Shown here: positions 13,627-25,893 of the stretch, one piece after another
Position numbering within the stretch: position 1 is the first letter of the stretch
How the letters are laid out: each line of letters begins with the position of its first letter
NCBI RefSeq assembly: GCF_901709675.1
Contig: NC_051095.1
Location: forward strand, 14,705,456-14,769,455
DNA: 64,000 nt
DNA from: Syngnathus acus
Taxonomy: Eukaryota > Chordata > Actinopteri > Syngnathiformes > Syngnathidae
Direction of reading: 5' to 3'
Notes under the pieces: model-generated
Told to the model about the DNA's origin: nothing
Database searches by the model: none
What the model saw: only the letters and a program-made list of their open reading frames with translations
Made by a program: the position numbers and the translations under genes

Positions 13627-13628
13627 TA

Positions 13629-15336
13629 CTATTTTAAATGGATGATCTAAGGACCATATGAAGCAAAACAACTAGTGCGGAAACCTTAGCACTAGTGATT
13701 CGATGAATTTCCGTGACCAATTTAAATGCGTTAGATAATAGGAAGTCGGGCTGTTTGATCTTTATGACTGTTTTATTACAGTGTTAGGGATAGCTAGGAT
13801 TTTGTTTTATTATTCAGAAAGGGGGAAGTTCGTTGAAGCACCTCATTCACATAGAGCGTCGCCGGACACAGTAGTAGAATAAGTGGCTACTTTATTCTCC
13901 TCTCCTCCATCCAATTCACATAGCATCAAAATGACTTCCTCAATCCGTCTGATATTGTCATCTGCGTATTGCTTCTCTTTTATTAAAATGTCAACAGACT
14001 TGATGTGTGTGGAGCACTCAAGGTGACGGATGACAAACGGGCCTCTTCGGCTTCCCAACCACATGCCTTTCTAAAAAAAAAAAAACTTTTTATACAACGC
14101 GCTTTCGAGGTTAACCCCCAGAGATGTACTGAATAGAAACCCAGTCGGTGCACAAGTTCGTCTTGGAAGAAAAATATTTTCTTGAGTTATTTTGGTGGCT
14201 ATTTTTTTAACCCGGAAGTAAGCCACCTGGTTCACCAAGACCCTGCTTGGAGAAGAGGAATAAGCAGAAATGCTCCAAGATGAGTGAATGGAGGATAACA
14301 CCACTTTGGGGTTGTTTGTGGTGAGGAATTAGAATTTTAACACGTCTTAAACCTTAAAAAAATAAAAAAAATAAAAATAAATAGTTTATTTAGCATGATA
14401 TGTCTCCTGTAAATGTGAAACGGACTGGCATATCGATCCAAAATTATTCACTGATTGTCCCCAATGACGTGGTGGCTACTTTGAAGAAGTGTGAATGTGT
14501 ATTTCTGTATTTAATGAATAAAAAGGTTCAATCAGGGGACTGTGCCCTCAAGATTGAATGTATATTTATAGTTGTTCCATTAGTTGAAAAGCGAGTGAGC
14601 CGGTAAGCGTTGCCTAGCAATACTTCTCGCCGCACATGCGAAAGTGTCACATCTAAGAATTTCACAGCCGACATGTGTCAAATAAAAAGAAAATGTTTCA
14701 AAATCTAACTCGCCATTGCCTCCATTACCCTGAGTGCAGTTGTGAGCAGCACTTTCAGACAAACTCCAAGTCACCAGCACTAGTCAAGAGCCACTCAGTC
14801 ACGCTGCCATCATCAAAACAGCACAAAAGCAGTTTGAGTCAAAACAAGGGGCATCCTCATTTAAATGTCGCTCCACCAAGAGTGTGTCCATTTCATGAAG
14901 TAACATGAGTGACACAATTAAGATGATGGGATAATATGAGCATCACAAAAAGTGCATGATACCACATCTTTTCTCACTTAGCAACAGCAGAGAATATGCC
15001 CCGTGGGGGGTTATCAAGGGCAGAAGACCTGAAGGCTACAAATACAGAACAAATAAAACAAATTTTTCCAATCTGCTGCACAATAAAGACACACACCCAA
15101 CATGAGTATTGTAAACTGCATGTTTGTGTGTAAATGTCAAGAATTTACTTTCTGCCATGACCATCTTTTTTTCATGTCATTGAGATTTGTCTCAGATGAA
15201 TTTTCACCTTGTTTCTTGTTCTCATTGAGAGTCGCGTTTTTATTGAACATCAATGTAAAAAAAGTGAGACAAGGAAAATGGTTGCTCTCTTCCTCTTGAG
15301 AGACTAACTTTGGAAATCTGACCTTTACTAGAGATG
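13629..15336. other. Non-coding stretch
   Basis: No gene or mobile element was recognised. It contains A runs (near 14074 and 14354) and short open frames without family resemblance. Confidence 0.5.
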
Positions 15337-15344
15337 CTTTAGAG

Positions 15345-15458
15345 CAGGGCTTCCCAAGTTCGGTCCTGTAGAGCGCCTATCCGGCCTGCAGCCCTACTAA
15401 AACAATCCCTGACTGTAGTAGTTATACATCTCTTCAGAACCGGACTTGGGCACCCCTG
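15345..15458. mobile_element. Short hAT MITE
   Basis: A 114-bp element with ends CAGGGCTTCCCAAGTTCGG and, on the other strand, CAGGGGTGCCCAAGTCCGG. It is flanked by near-identical 8-bp duplications, CTTTAGAG (15337-15344) and CTTCAGAG (15459-15466). One mismatch in the duplication suggests an older insertion. Confidence 0.85.
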
Positions 15459-16275
15459 CTTCAGAGGGTTCCGCATGTGTCTATGCTTAAACTCCCCCAG
15501 AAATATCAAAGGTTTTTTTAATTTCTCGATGTTGGTGATTTATGCCACCCAATCTGGCTTTGAAACACATCATACAATAAAAGTAAAGTCAGAATGAAGC
15601 TGTATTTGGGGTAAGCTGCCAACAGATTTTTCCATTAAGTTTGACATCTTGACATGACACCTGGTTCATTCTTTGAGAGGCTAATTGTAGCATTTCTCAA
15701 CTGGTTTTTGGCATCAAAGTGACGCCTTAAGTGATTTTTTGGGTGGATTCCGAAGAGCACTTGAACACCCTGCCACTTCTGCTTTTAATGCTACATACGT
15801 ACACAACATGCTCAGAATGGGATTTGTTGGAGCCTGTAATATTTAAGTAATTGCGAAGGCTTCAGCATCTGTAAATAGCTCAACTTTTCCTGTATTTACA
15901 AACTTAATAGGTTGGTAATCCGTTTCCCCTTTATGAAAACAGAACTGCAGAAGAGTGTGGCGCTAATTATAATGTAGCACTCTAAGCAGCACTTTGCGTT
16001 TGTACATGTGTTTACTCACTTCCTTCATATCCTTTAATTACCACCTAGCGCATGCACTCGGCATGTTTTTTAAATATATGATTCTGACTCCTGAACGTCA
16101 AGTCCATCCAATTTCGAATAACACTTATCCTCATTAGGATCGTACTATGCAGAGATGGATAGAGTAACCACAAATTGTACTCAACTGTTATTTCAGAATA
16201 GTAGGACTGAAGTAAAATGAGAAATAAATAAGTATACAAAATAAAAAGCAGTCCTCCGAATAATTAGTAGAGTTT

Positions 16276-16745
16276 TCAATATCAAAGTCAAAGTCAAAGT
16301 CAGCTTTATTGTCAATCCCTTCATATGTCAAGACACACAAAGAAGCCGAAATTCCGTTTCCTCCATCCCACGGTGACGAGACATACAAGTAGGCGACACA
16401 AAACAAAAACAAGAAGGCACAAACCGTAAATAATAAATAATAAATAATAAATAAAATAAAATGAGCGATGAATAAATAACAGACCAATAACCCATTAAAT
16501 AAGAGGGGCAAAACCGAGCCAGTGTGCATACAGCAGACAGCAAGAACAGGACGCTACGCTGAAAGGGGGAGCGAGTTCAGGATCCTAACAGCCTGGAGTA
16601 CGAAGCTGTTGGAAAGTCTGGTGGTGCGGGAGCGCAGGCTCCTGTACCGCCTCCCAGAGGGCAGAAGTTCAAACAAAGAGTGAGCGGGGTGACTCACATC
16701 ACTCACAATCTTGGTCGCCTTGCGGGTGAGATGGGAGGTGTAAAC
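16276..16745 (-). mobile_element. 5'-truncated L2-type LINE fragment
   Basis: On the - strand the remnant encodes the C-terminus of an L2/CR1-group ORF2: HPAHSLFELLPSGRRYRSLR followed by SRTTRLSNSF and LNSLPLSA with a stop. An untranslated tail follows, ending in AATAAAGC and a TGACTTT repeat (about 16281-16300). The tandem-repeat 3' tail is typical of this LINE group. An interrupted ATAAATA tract lies in the tail at about 16425-16460. Confidence 0.8.
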
Positions 16746-19700
16746 TAATGAAGTACTAAGCACCTAGTGAGTAAAGTTCTGATTTATTTTTTAATCAAAG
16801 CATGAAATAGCCTACATAAAATGGCAATGTCCAAATTTAAATTATTGCCCAACAGTTTCATTTTCACTGAAACAACAATAAATCTTTATAAAATGACATA
16901 AAGCAAAGCAAATTCTATTTCAAAGAATTGTCTTAAATTTTCATTCTGACGTTCACATTGATATAACAGTACATTAAGCTTCATACACCGAGGGTGTGGT
17001 CATGTGACTGCTTGACTCTTCGATTGGTCAAATGAAGTCAAATTTCACTAATAGCATGAATGGCTGTGTTGGAATGAGAAATTCTAAATGTTACTATTTT
17101 ATTTCAAACGGACACCTAAAACTTTGTTCACTGTTGTTGCTACATAACATAATATATTAAAGTACGAGTGTCACAAGACCAGAGTTGAAAAGTTGGGTCT
17201 GACTCTTAATACAAAGCTGCTACTGAGCTAAGCTCTGTGAGAGAGGAGAACACCACAGGATCCTTCAAATCTCTGGACATGGCATATCGACAGCAACTAT
17301 TTAAGCTCTGTTGGATATACTGAACTATGTCAAAGCACTATTCCGCACTTCTTAAAAAAAGAATTCCACAAAAATTGTACAGCTGTTATGCACCAGTAGA
17401 CCTACTATCTTGCTGCACATGTTAAGAAGTTGGGTTTCTAAGTGCGAGTGCGAGTGAGTTTTCAGGCTGTGATGCACTACAACAAACAACAAAACACAAA
17501 TTGGCAGCAGTGTAGTGTCTCGTGCTTTTTGGCAAATGCTAATGCAGTGCTTGGCAGCACACAAAGTCATCATCCTCCAGATATGCAGTGCCTGTTGTAA
17601 ATTTGTAGCATATTCTGAGGTCTTTTGACCTGAAACTACTTCAATGATTTTGTTGTTATGATAAAGTGTCGCTCCAACGTTTTCCTGATAAATATGTGAA
17701 AACTGTCTGGTTGGTTTAACTTTTACCTTATTTAGAAAAAAAATCTGATTTTGACAGTTACTAAAGACTTGTTTCCATCAACTACCACGCACTACGGTTC
17801 AATCAGGTGCTGAATACACAATTTCTACTGTGAAAAATATTTAACCCGCTTCTTCTGAGGTATGCTTGTGAGAATCGCACCAAAGTGTCTTTTAAAAAAT
17901 ACTGCAAATCATGTTGGCGCCAGTGTAACTTGTCATGTGCCGTAAATTTTCTTTGTTTTCCAATTGGAGTCTTTGCTTTGGTAATTTATGTTACTGTCTA
18001 CTTTACTTTTAATTTTTTTCCAATATTTTTTGTTAATGTGTTTAAATGCTGTGAATGCATGCTATTTTAGCTTCTTTTTTTTTTTACTTTAGCTATTTTA
18101 GTCATTTGTGTAGCTACTTTTGTTTTTCTCTGCTGTTCTTCTGAATGTCATCAACAGTTGTGTTTGTAAATGCTCATAAGTTGTTGACTTGCCTTGTGTA
18201 TGAAATGTGCTATATAGTAAATGAAGCTGTCTTGCCTTTAATTAATTGGAAGTTTACACGTTGTCTGGCCCCTAAGACACTATGAAAATTGATGCACAGC
18301 CTGCTTATAGCCTTACTGTGGAGATGCAGCTTAATCAGGGCTGACCTGATTCGAAACGTACCATCTGCTACGTGACGATTCCCACCCTTAGTAAAGTTTG
18401 ATTTGTTTCTTACATTCCTATTGAATAAAATTTGTAAATGTTACAAGAATGACTGGTCCGTGCCATAGCACATGAGGTACCCTGCTATTGGGGACAAAAC
18501 AAAGTGTCTTGCTTCAATCTTTAAGTACCATATCACATTGTTAGAGTCCCCGAGAGCTGGGAACCAAGTGTTTTGTGGTACATGAATGGAAGGAATAGAA
18601 GATGTGCCTCTCGTCAAAAGCATTCAACAATCAAGCACAACGAGCTGTACTGAACCACCATTTAATGGAACCCTTCAAGAAGTCCATTGGAACACATAAA
18701 CATTCAACAGTAACAACCTGAACCTCATACTGTGGAGTGTTGCACTTCTTCAAAGAGATTAGTGTGGCACATGGCAAAAAGTATCATTTTACCCTGTAGC
18801 ATTTGAGTTGATAGTAGTGAATGACAAGCACTGTCCAAATTGAATTTTCTAAACTGGCATCCATCCAGAACCAGCTGCTCGTATTCATCTGGCATCATCA
18901 CTCCAGCAGACTGCACGTGTTAGTTAGCCGCAGAGTATTCCTACTTCATTTATCGGAATTCTGTAGGCCTTGGGAGTTGACAGCCTTGGTAATTAGTGTC
19001 CACAAGCATAATCCCCGTGGTCTCCAGACCCCACACTATCAGATCCAAATCGCCTTGTGAAAGAAAGCAGATCTGCAAATGTTCATCTCACATGGGCTGT
19101 CAGCAACAACCAAAAAAAAAAGTGTGTAAATGTGTTAAGGCCATGCGTCGCTCTGTTTCTCAGTGGAAAATCTATATGGGCTTTCCATTTTCCATTCTTA
19201 TCCTTGGATGAATCTGCTGCTATTCTTGTTTGAGTTTAATGTGTGTTGCTTCCTCCCAGGTTTGTTTTCATTACCTATAGTATAATTATTCTGTGTTGTT
19301 TTGCAGATAAAACTTGAGTGTGTGCAAGTCTCTTTAATCATCATTATACAAGGGCCTGGCTTCATTATTCTGGAATAAACAACAGTAGGCTTGTTTGTAT
19401 TTGTAAAGATGCAAATCTGCAGAGATAATTTAGAAAGGATGTTGCAGAGATGTTCCATTTTTCAGACTGTGATACTCTGGGAAACGTTTTAAAGGGATGT
19501 ATTCGGGCAAGACGAGTGTAGTTCTCCTCTGGGTGCCCAAGTGAAGAGACATGAGATCTAAATAAGTGCGCTGCCGGCGACTTGACGACACAAGTAGAGG
19601 CGAGGGAGCCAGAAAGTGCCCTCTCTCTGATTTTTCATGCTCAGCTGTTTCGACTTCAAACTACATTTAAAGTCTGGGGATTTTTTTTTTCTTCATACCT

Positions 19701-22392
19701 GGGAGACAAACATCCTCAAAGTGCTATTTCTATATTTCCTTTTAAGATTGGAAAAAATATTGTCTCTGACTGCATATAATATACTGGAAAATCCCAGAAC
19801 CCACACAGATCCATTTCATTTTTTTCACTTATGTTTGTTACAATTATTACCGAATAAAATTGTTCTTAGAGGAAGTGTTCCCATCATAACAGCTCTATTA
19901 ATTGTATATGCATCCATCCACTTATTATACTTTTCAGGCTTTTGAGGGCCTATCCCAGGAGGGTTATAATAGTTTGAGATTTTTCATTAATAATAATAAT
20001 ACATTTTATTTATAAGGCGCCTTTCAAGGCACTCAAAGTCGGCGTACAAACATAAAATAGCATACACAATTAAAAAAAAAAAGAGAGAGAGTATAAAAGC
20101 AAAGAAACATCCGCAGAAAATCAAAGATAAAATGTGAAAAAATGACCGGATTTTATACACAGTTGGTTTTGACTTGTTTTAAGTTTTAATTACTTTTACT
20201 CTTTTAGAAAATATTTCAAGTTGGTTTGTTTTAGTATTAGTTTTAGGTTGTTTTTTTAACACATAGAAAATGACTTAATTTATTTTGTTTTAATATTAAC
20301 TTTTTTAATACATGCAGTATTTGTCAAGTGCAAGGTAAAAATTTCATATTAATTGTACAATTTCCAAATAACTGGTCCTCCTACTGCACATACAGTAATA
20401 CAGAATTAAATACATTTAAAATGTTCAATGAACTAAGGTCAAATGACGCACACTAAACTCTTGAGAAAAATTATGTCTCAAACTGAAAATTGCGGGCATA
20501 TACGTATTCTTTATATAAATCTGATGTAGTAGGGAAGAAAGTGAACACATTTTTCAAATCAATGTCAAAATTACGTTTAGTCATACATAAAGCATTCTTT
20601 TGTTGATCTTGTGGATTCCATATACTGTATCACGGCTCACCTGCTAAATCCTCATGACATTACGATTTTTTTTTTTTTAAATCTCCTTGTCTATAACAGC
20701 CAAAAAATATAGTGTGTAGGAGGGGTAAAACAAACAAACAAACAAACAAACAAACAAAAATCTAAAGACAGTCACTCTATGATGCGGATTATTACCAGTA
20801 TCGATGGGTCTCTTTGGAATGTATCCCTCCCAATGAAGCAAAGTTTTGCTGTATAGAATATCAACTGTGGTGTTTTTTCCCACAAGTTGTCAGGTGAGAA
20901 AAAGTGGAGAGGACCTTATAAGGACTGAACCCAAAAGGACACAGTGTTCATCGGTGTAGCTGTCTAAGCTGCTGCCCACCTCAATCCATCACAAGGCTGC
21001 CTATGGCTCCCCAGAGGCCCGATGCACGGTGCTGCCCCCCCTCCCTCAACCCCGCTCCACCTTTCCCTCCCACGGCTGCCCGCCTCACACCCACCACCGC
21101 TGCCTTGGCCGCCACCCGCCTGCGGTGAGTGACAGGCATCTAGTTCCGCCTGACTGCAGCCTCTATCTCCTTCCCCTCAAGGACAACGAAGAGGACATAT
21201 TGTCATCAACTCATCTCTCTCACTCCCACGGCCGCCGCCTTCCTCATCGCTGAACATATGCGGGCTGTCTCTCGCCACACGCATTTATGCACCCGGCGAT
21301 CCAGTCACCTGTAACAACATCCATACGACCTTTTCCTAATGTCCACGGGCTCAGCAGCACTTCAACCCGTTCACACAAACAACCCGCAGGTTTTGCAGTG
21401 CCTGCCGCTTTTATTCACTGCTTTCGACGTGACTCCGTGGCGGAAGGCATCTCGCCGCTTTTGTTAAGAAGCACGTCAAATGGAAACCTTGAGTCAATAA
21501 ACAGGGTAGTGTGTGCGAGGGCTTCGACATGGATCGCCTGAAATATTTTCCTCCATGTCGATATGTGATGAGAGTAGGGATCAGGTTGTACAAGAGAATA
21601 ACCAACAAAATGAATGGCGTGTGTCCTAAAAAGACACGTGGATATTTACTTTGGGTATCGACATGAATTTCAAATTCGTTTTATCTGTATGGAGAGAGAA
21701 AAAAAGAACTGCTCATTTCTGCCAGTTGCTTTTCTTCACTTGACAACTGGGGTTCTGCACTGAACTGGAGTCTGTTATGAAACAGTGGCAGTGAATTGAA
21801 TTGGGAGACTGTCAAAATCACCCAAAATGATGAAATGAGATTTTTCAGGGACCTGCGCCAGCTATCAAACGCACAGTTGTGGGGTTTTTTTTTTCTTTCA
21901 GGACGGTTACCTTGGAAACAGTTTATTCAAGTAGCGATAACTAAATGTGCTCAGGATGTCTGGAAACACATCATTCACACATTACTGTACGTAACCTAAT
22001 TAATACATGCGTGAATATTGTAATTAACAATGGGTCAAAGGGGCCAAGTAATGGGAAAAGGGTCACATGTAAAAATTAACCCACTGTTAATTATGACCTA
22101 GTCTTCTTGCTTACTTTAGCCTCATTTTACACCCTACAAATATAACTGTAACTACTATAAATCTTTTTTTATTGGGCATGCTGCATGCCTTTGAAAATGT
22201 TTTTTTTTTTTTTTAAATAATGTATCTGGAACATTTTGCATATTTTTTTCCCACCAATAAAGGATATATTTAGTATAGCCTAAATTTTATTTGTCACTCT
22301 TGACATTTTTAGAAATGCTCCGCGCTGCAGACAATAGAAAGCGCGGGTGGTGTGTGTTGTGGTAAAGACATCGAGCACATGGTGGTATCAGT
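16746..22392. other. Non-coding stretch with minor repeats
   Basis: No gene was recognised. A dispersed-repeat fragment (TTTTATTTATAAGGCGCC) lies at about 19990-20075, a CAAA microsatellite at 20728-20759, a GC-rich block at about 21020-21270 without convincing coding structure, and T runs near 20668 and 22200. The hydrophobic open frame at 17885-18070 does not match a tenomodulin membrane anchor. Confidence 0.5.
20728..20759. repeat. CAAA microsatellite
   Basis: About seven uninterrupted AAAC/CAAA units. Confidence 0.9.
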
Positions 22393-22405
22393 CATAGCAC
22401 ATTTA

Positions 22406-22726
22406 TCCATCCATCCATTATCTGTACCGCTTGTCCCCACAGGGGTCGCAGGCGTGCTGGAGCCTATCCCAGCCGTCATCAAGCAGTAGGCGGGGGATAC
22501 CCTGAACTGGTTGCCAGCCAGTCGCAGGGCACAGAGAGACGAACAACCATCCGCACTCACATTTGCAATATGAAGTGCTCAATCGGCCTACCAAGCATGT
22601 TTTGGGGATGTGGGAGGAAACCGGAGAAAACCCACGCAGGCACATAGGGAGGGCCAGAGGTGGAATCAAACCTGCACCCTCCGAACTGTGAGGCGGACGT
22701 GCTAAACAGTGTTCCGCCGTGCCGCC
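22406..22726 (-). mobile_element. tRNA-derived SINE with 13-bp target duplication
   Basis: Read on the - strand it begins GGCGGCACGGCGG and carries a Pol III A-box-like segment (22701-22712) and B box GGTTTGATTCC (22660-22672). The body contains the fish-typical GTGGGTTTTCTCCGG and GGCTGGGATAGGCTCCAGC segments. It ends in a short TGGA repeat. The insertion is flanked by a perfect 13-bp duplication CATAGCACATTTA (22393-22405 and 22727-22739). Confidence 0.92.
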
Positions 22727-22739
22727 CATAGCACATTTA

Positions 22740-24658
22740 ATTACAGTCAATTACTTGCACAAACCACTGTTTTCCCTTGTGGTGAGGAATTTGTTATTTA
22801 AAGTGACCCAACAGGTCAGGCTTGGATGAAATACTGAATATTCTACCCCTCATTGTGTGGTTTGTGCTCCTATTTATCAGCATGACATTTCATTATAAAA
22901 AGTTTACTTGGACAGACTTTTAAATTTTTTGGTACAATTATAGGTGGCTTTTTGCACACTGGACTAGGCCAAACAGTCAGTGTTAATCAATGTTGCCAGG
23001 TACCTTGAGTTATTTTTCTAATTACTTGTTTTGAAAAGTAACTTTGTTACTTTATGATTACTTAAATTAAAAAGTAACAAATTTAGAGTTCAAGTGACCT
23101 TGATAGTTGATGGTGGGACTTTCTGTTTAAGCATCAATGCATACAGCACTGCGATTCGTGTATTTTCTTTCCATCTGATGGAGTGTTTTTGAAGCTAAAT
23201 CACAAATTTTGCCAATACTGGAAAACGCTCATTTTGGAGTTACGCCATTATCAGCATCACTGGTTTTAATGGGACTGTAGAATCCCAGAGGATTTCAAGG
23301 GCCTATTTCGGGATTCAGAAAACGGATGGATATTTTGTCTTTGTTTAGGAAAAAAGTGACATGGTGGCCTTTAAGAGTCCTTTCTACAGAAAGTATACTG
23401 TTATTTAAATCGAATTTTTCCATGCACTTTCATCCACTTGCACTATGAAGCTAACTAATTTTCATGGTGCTTTTTTAATTGTCTTGCAACGCAGTGACAT
23501 TTGATATTTGAAACTTTCGTGTAGTTTTAGTACCACAATGGAAATAATGAGAACTAGCACTTCAGCTATTATTAATTAACGAGACATGGTACTGCATCGT
23601 CTCAGACCCCCACTTGTTGACCCCCCCACACACACACTCCCCCCACTTTCTCTCTCTCTCTCTCGCTCTCTCTCGCTCTCTCTCGCACTCGCCCGCACGC
23701 ATAGTCCATATGTCAAAATAAGTATTTACATTTTTTTTGAATGGCAGGAAGATCACTTTTATATTTTCTTTAGAAGTGATGTATTTAGGGATTAATTGGA
23801 TGGATGCATGGATCAATAAACCTCCTAATTCCATGCCCCCAATTGCACATTTATGCTAATATAAAAAAGAATGATCAAATTGAAGTTTAAATTCCCACTC
23901 AGACTTGCGGAGTATTTAATAGCCTCAATTTTATCCACAACGGCCCAATTGACACTTAAATTTCAAAGCCATCTTCATTTGGCTTCTGCTGGCAATTTTA
24001 AGTTCCACTTCCTTTTGCCGATGCTGCTGTGACCCATGTTAATGGAGATTTATAGGGCAATGCGACTCTTACAGCGATCTGCTATTAAGAATTGTATCCA
24101 ATTATCACCTTACTGTTCTCCAACCAGACAAAAAAGGCTTCTGATGACATCATGTAAGCAGGGAGACACAAAAAAATGAGCGTGTGGGAGAGCGAAACGT
24201 GAAAGCCAATTTTGTCTTTGTGCATTGGTGGACGGATGTGTCTGATGTACATAAATTCTGACAGAGTCCCGTTTGTATGTATTCACTAATAATGCGTCTC
24301 ATTGGCAGAGAAAGATGAAGATGGACTCCACGATTTATTTCTCCTCACAAACACAACCCTCGCATAAATATTAATGGCATATGTTCAGCTGGCGGGCATG
24401 AATCGTTTTTCAAACAAGGAATTTTAACTGTCATCCAAGCGTGTCTTCACTGCTTTAGGGCCACAGTGAGGAGAACGCTTTGTAACTATTTATTTTAGAT
24501 ATTTGAGGAAAACTCACTGATCAATGATTGCATTTGTCTTTTTTAAGGTGCATTTTAACATTGTTGTATTTTTTAGGCACTTTATTTGTCCTAAACTAGA
24601 TTGCAGCCTCGCACTATTGGTGTGCAATTTGGTGATGTTTATTCTTCTATCCTTTTAG
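22740..24658. other. Non-coding stretch before first recognised tnmd exon
   Basis: Holds a decayed segment at about 22988-23100 resembling hAT-type TTACTTTT/AAAAGTAAC repeats and a CT-rich microsatellite (23649-23690). The rest is unremarkable and presumably tnmd intron. Confidence 0.5.
23649..23690. repeat. CT microsatellite with CTCG interruptions
   Basis: A CTCTCTCT tract with regularly spaced CTCTCTCG interruptions on the + strand. Confidence 0.85.
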
Positions 24659-24799
24659 GTCTACGACCACGAGTACAAAGCGGTTCTGGATGGCGTCGAA
24701 ACACCCAGCCTGTTGGAGATCGACTCGATTCGGCAGATTGAAATCTTCCGAATTGGAAATGGGAGTCAAGAGGTGCTCGAGGTGCACGACTTTAAACAT
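24659..24799 (+). CDS. tnmd: tnmd exon: start of BRICHOS domain
   Basis: This 141-bp, phase 0-0 exon encodes 47 residues, beginning VYDHEYKAVLDG and ending EIFRIGNGSQEVLEVHDFK plus H. The acceptor is a pyrimidine run followed by AG at 24657-24658 and the donor is GTGAGT at 24800. The segment corresponds to the human TNMD stretch containing AYDMEH...EIFRSGNG...LEVHDFKN, the first half of the lumenal BRICHOS domain. It is followed in frame by intron sequence with a stop at 24893, so the splice is needed. Confidence 0.93.
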
Positions 24800-25841
24800 G
24801 TGAGTGAAGGTATTACTCAAGTGCATTCAGTAGAAATGTGGCAGATCATGTTTACGTGTTGGCCTTTGAAAACGTTAGTGGCTAAAAGGTACTAAATAAT
24901 AGCTGATAATGATCATTTGCAGTTGTGAGATCATTTAGATCAGTAATTGTCAAAGTGTGGTATGAGCACCGCACAAGTACAGTTCAGGTTCATTTAACTT
25001 TAAAGTTGAATACATTAGCTCTTTAAGAGCTGTTTGTTTTAAAACATTTACTTAGGAAGAATTGTTAATTAACCACTGTTTCCAAAATATTTCAATTGAA
25101 TCATTCTTTAAAGGCATTACAGACGATCTTTCGGACAGCTCAGAAACCACCCAGATGCAGGTCAGGTGTGAGTGTGAGTGTGAGTGTGAATGTTAATACG
25201 TGATTTGCTGTCTGCGCCAGCCAGGGCGTGCCCCCTCTCTCCGCCAGGAATGGCTTCAGCTCCCCACAAACAGGATAATTGGTGCAGAGAATGAATGAGA
25301 GAATGACCACAAATTCCTGTAATAACCGCCTAAACACACAGTCATTAGAAGAGCAGATTTACGGTTTAAAGGCACTCACAGCAGCCCCAAGAGGGAGGGT
25401 TGCTCTTTCCTAAAAGACTAATTCTATAGTAGCAAGTCGTTTGCACTACAAACACCATTAGGGAGCCTGTCTCCATTTGTTTCACACAGCAGCTTTTGCA
25501 GTAGCAATTTTGTCTCCAGCAAAACTCATTAGCTTACCTTTCATTTCTAAATCCTGCCCCAGTCTGAGGGAGGCTGCACAACCAGCGACTCAGACAAAGG
25601 ACCCAAAAGGCTCAACTTGCTGGTGGGAGCCAATATTCTTACAACATTATTTATTGACTATGAAATGTCAATAGATAAACCTTCAATTCAGGACAAAGCA
25701 AACATATTCACTTGTCATTGTTTCGGTTACAATGGCCAGCAGAGTGTTAACATCAATCACCCGCCCCCCTCCCTCGCGCCATTTCTTTATCTTGCCTCTT
25801 TCTATGTTCTCTTGCCAAGCTGACACCCCCCCATACACACA

Positions 25842-25893
<52 letters not shown>

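Noticed and set aside
17885-18070. Hydrophobic 61-codon frame considered as the tenomodulin membrane anchor
   Set aside because: Hydrophobicity comes from T-rich DNA; it lacks the expected FWP-type end of the anchor and has no matching donor site in frame.
21020-21270. GC-rich block as a possible exon
   Set aside because: Pro/His-rich translation without any family match; its donor-like GTGAGT at 21126 has no matching coding context.
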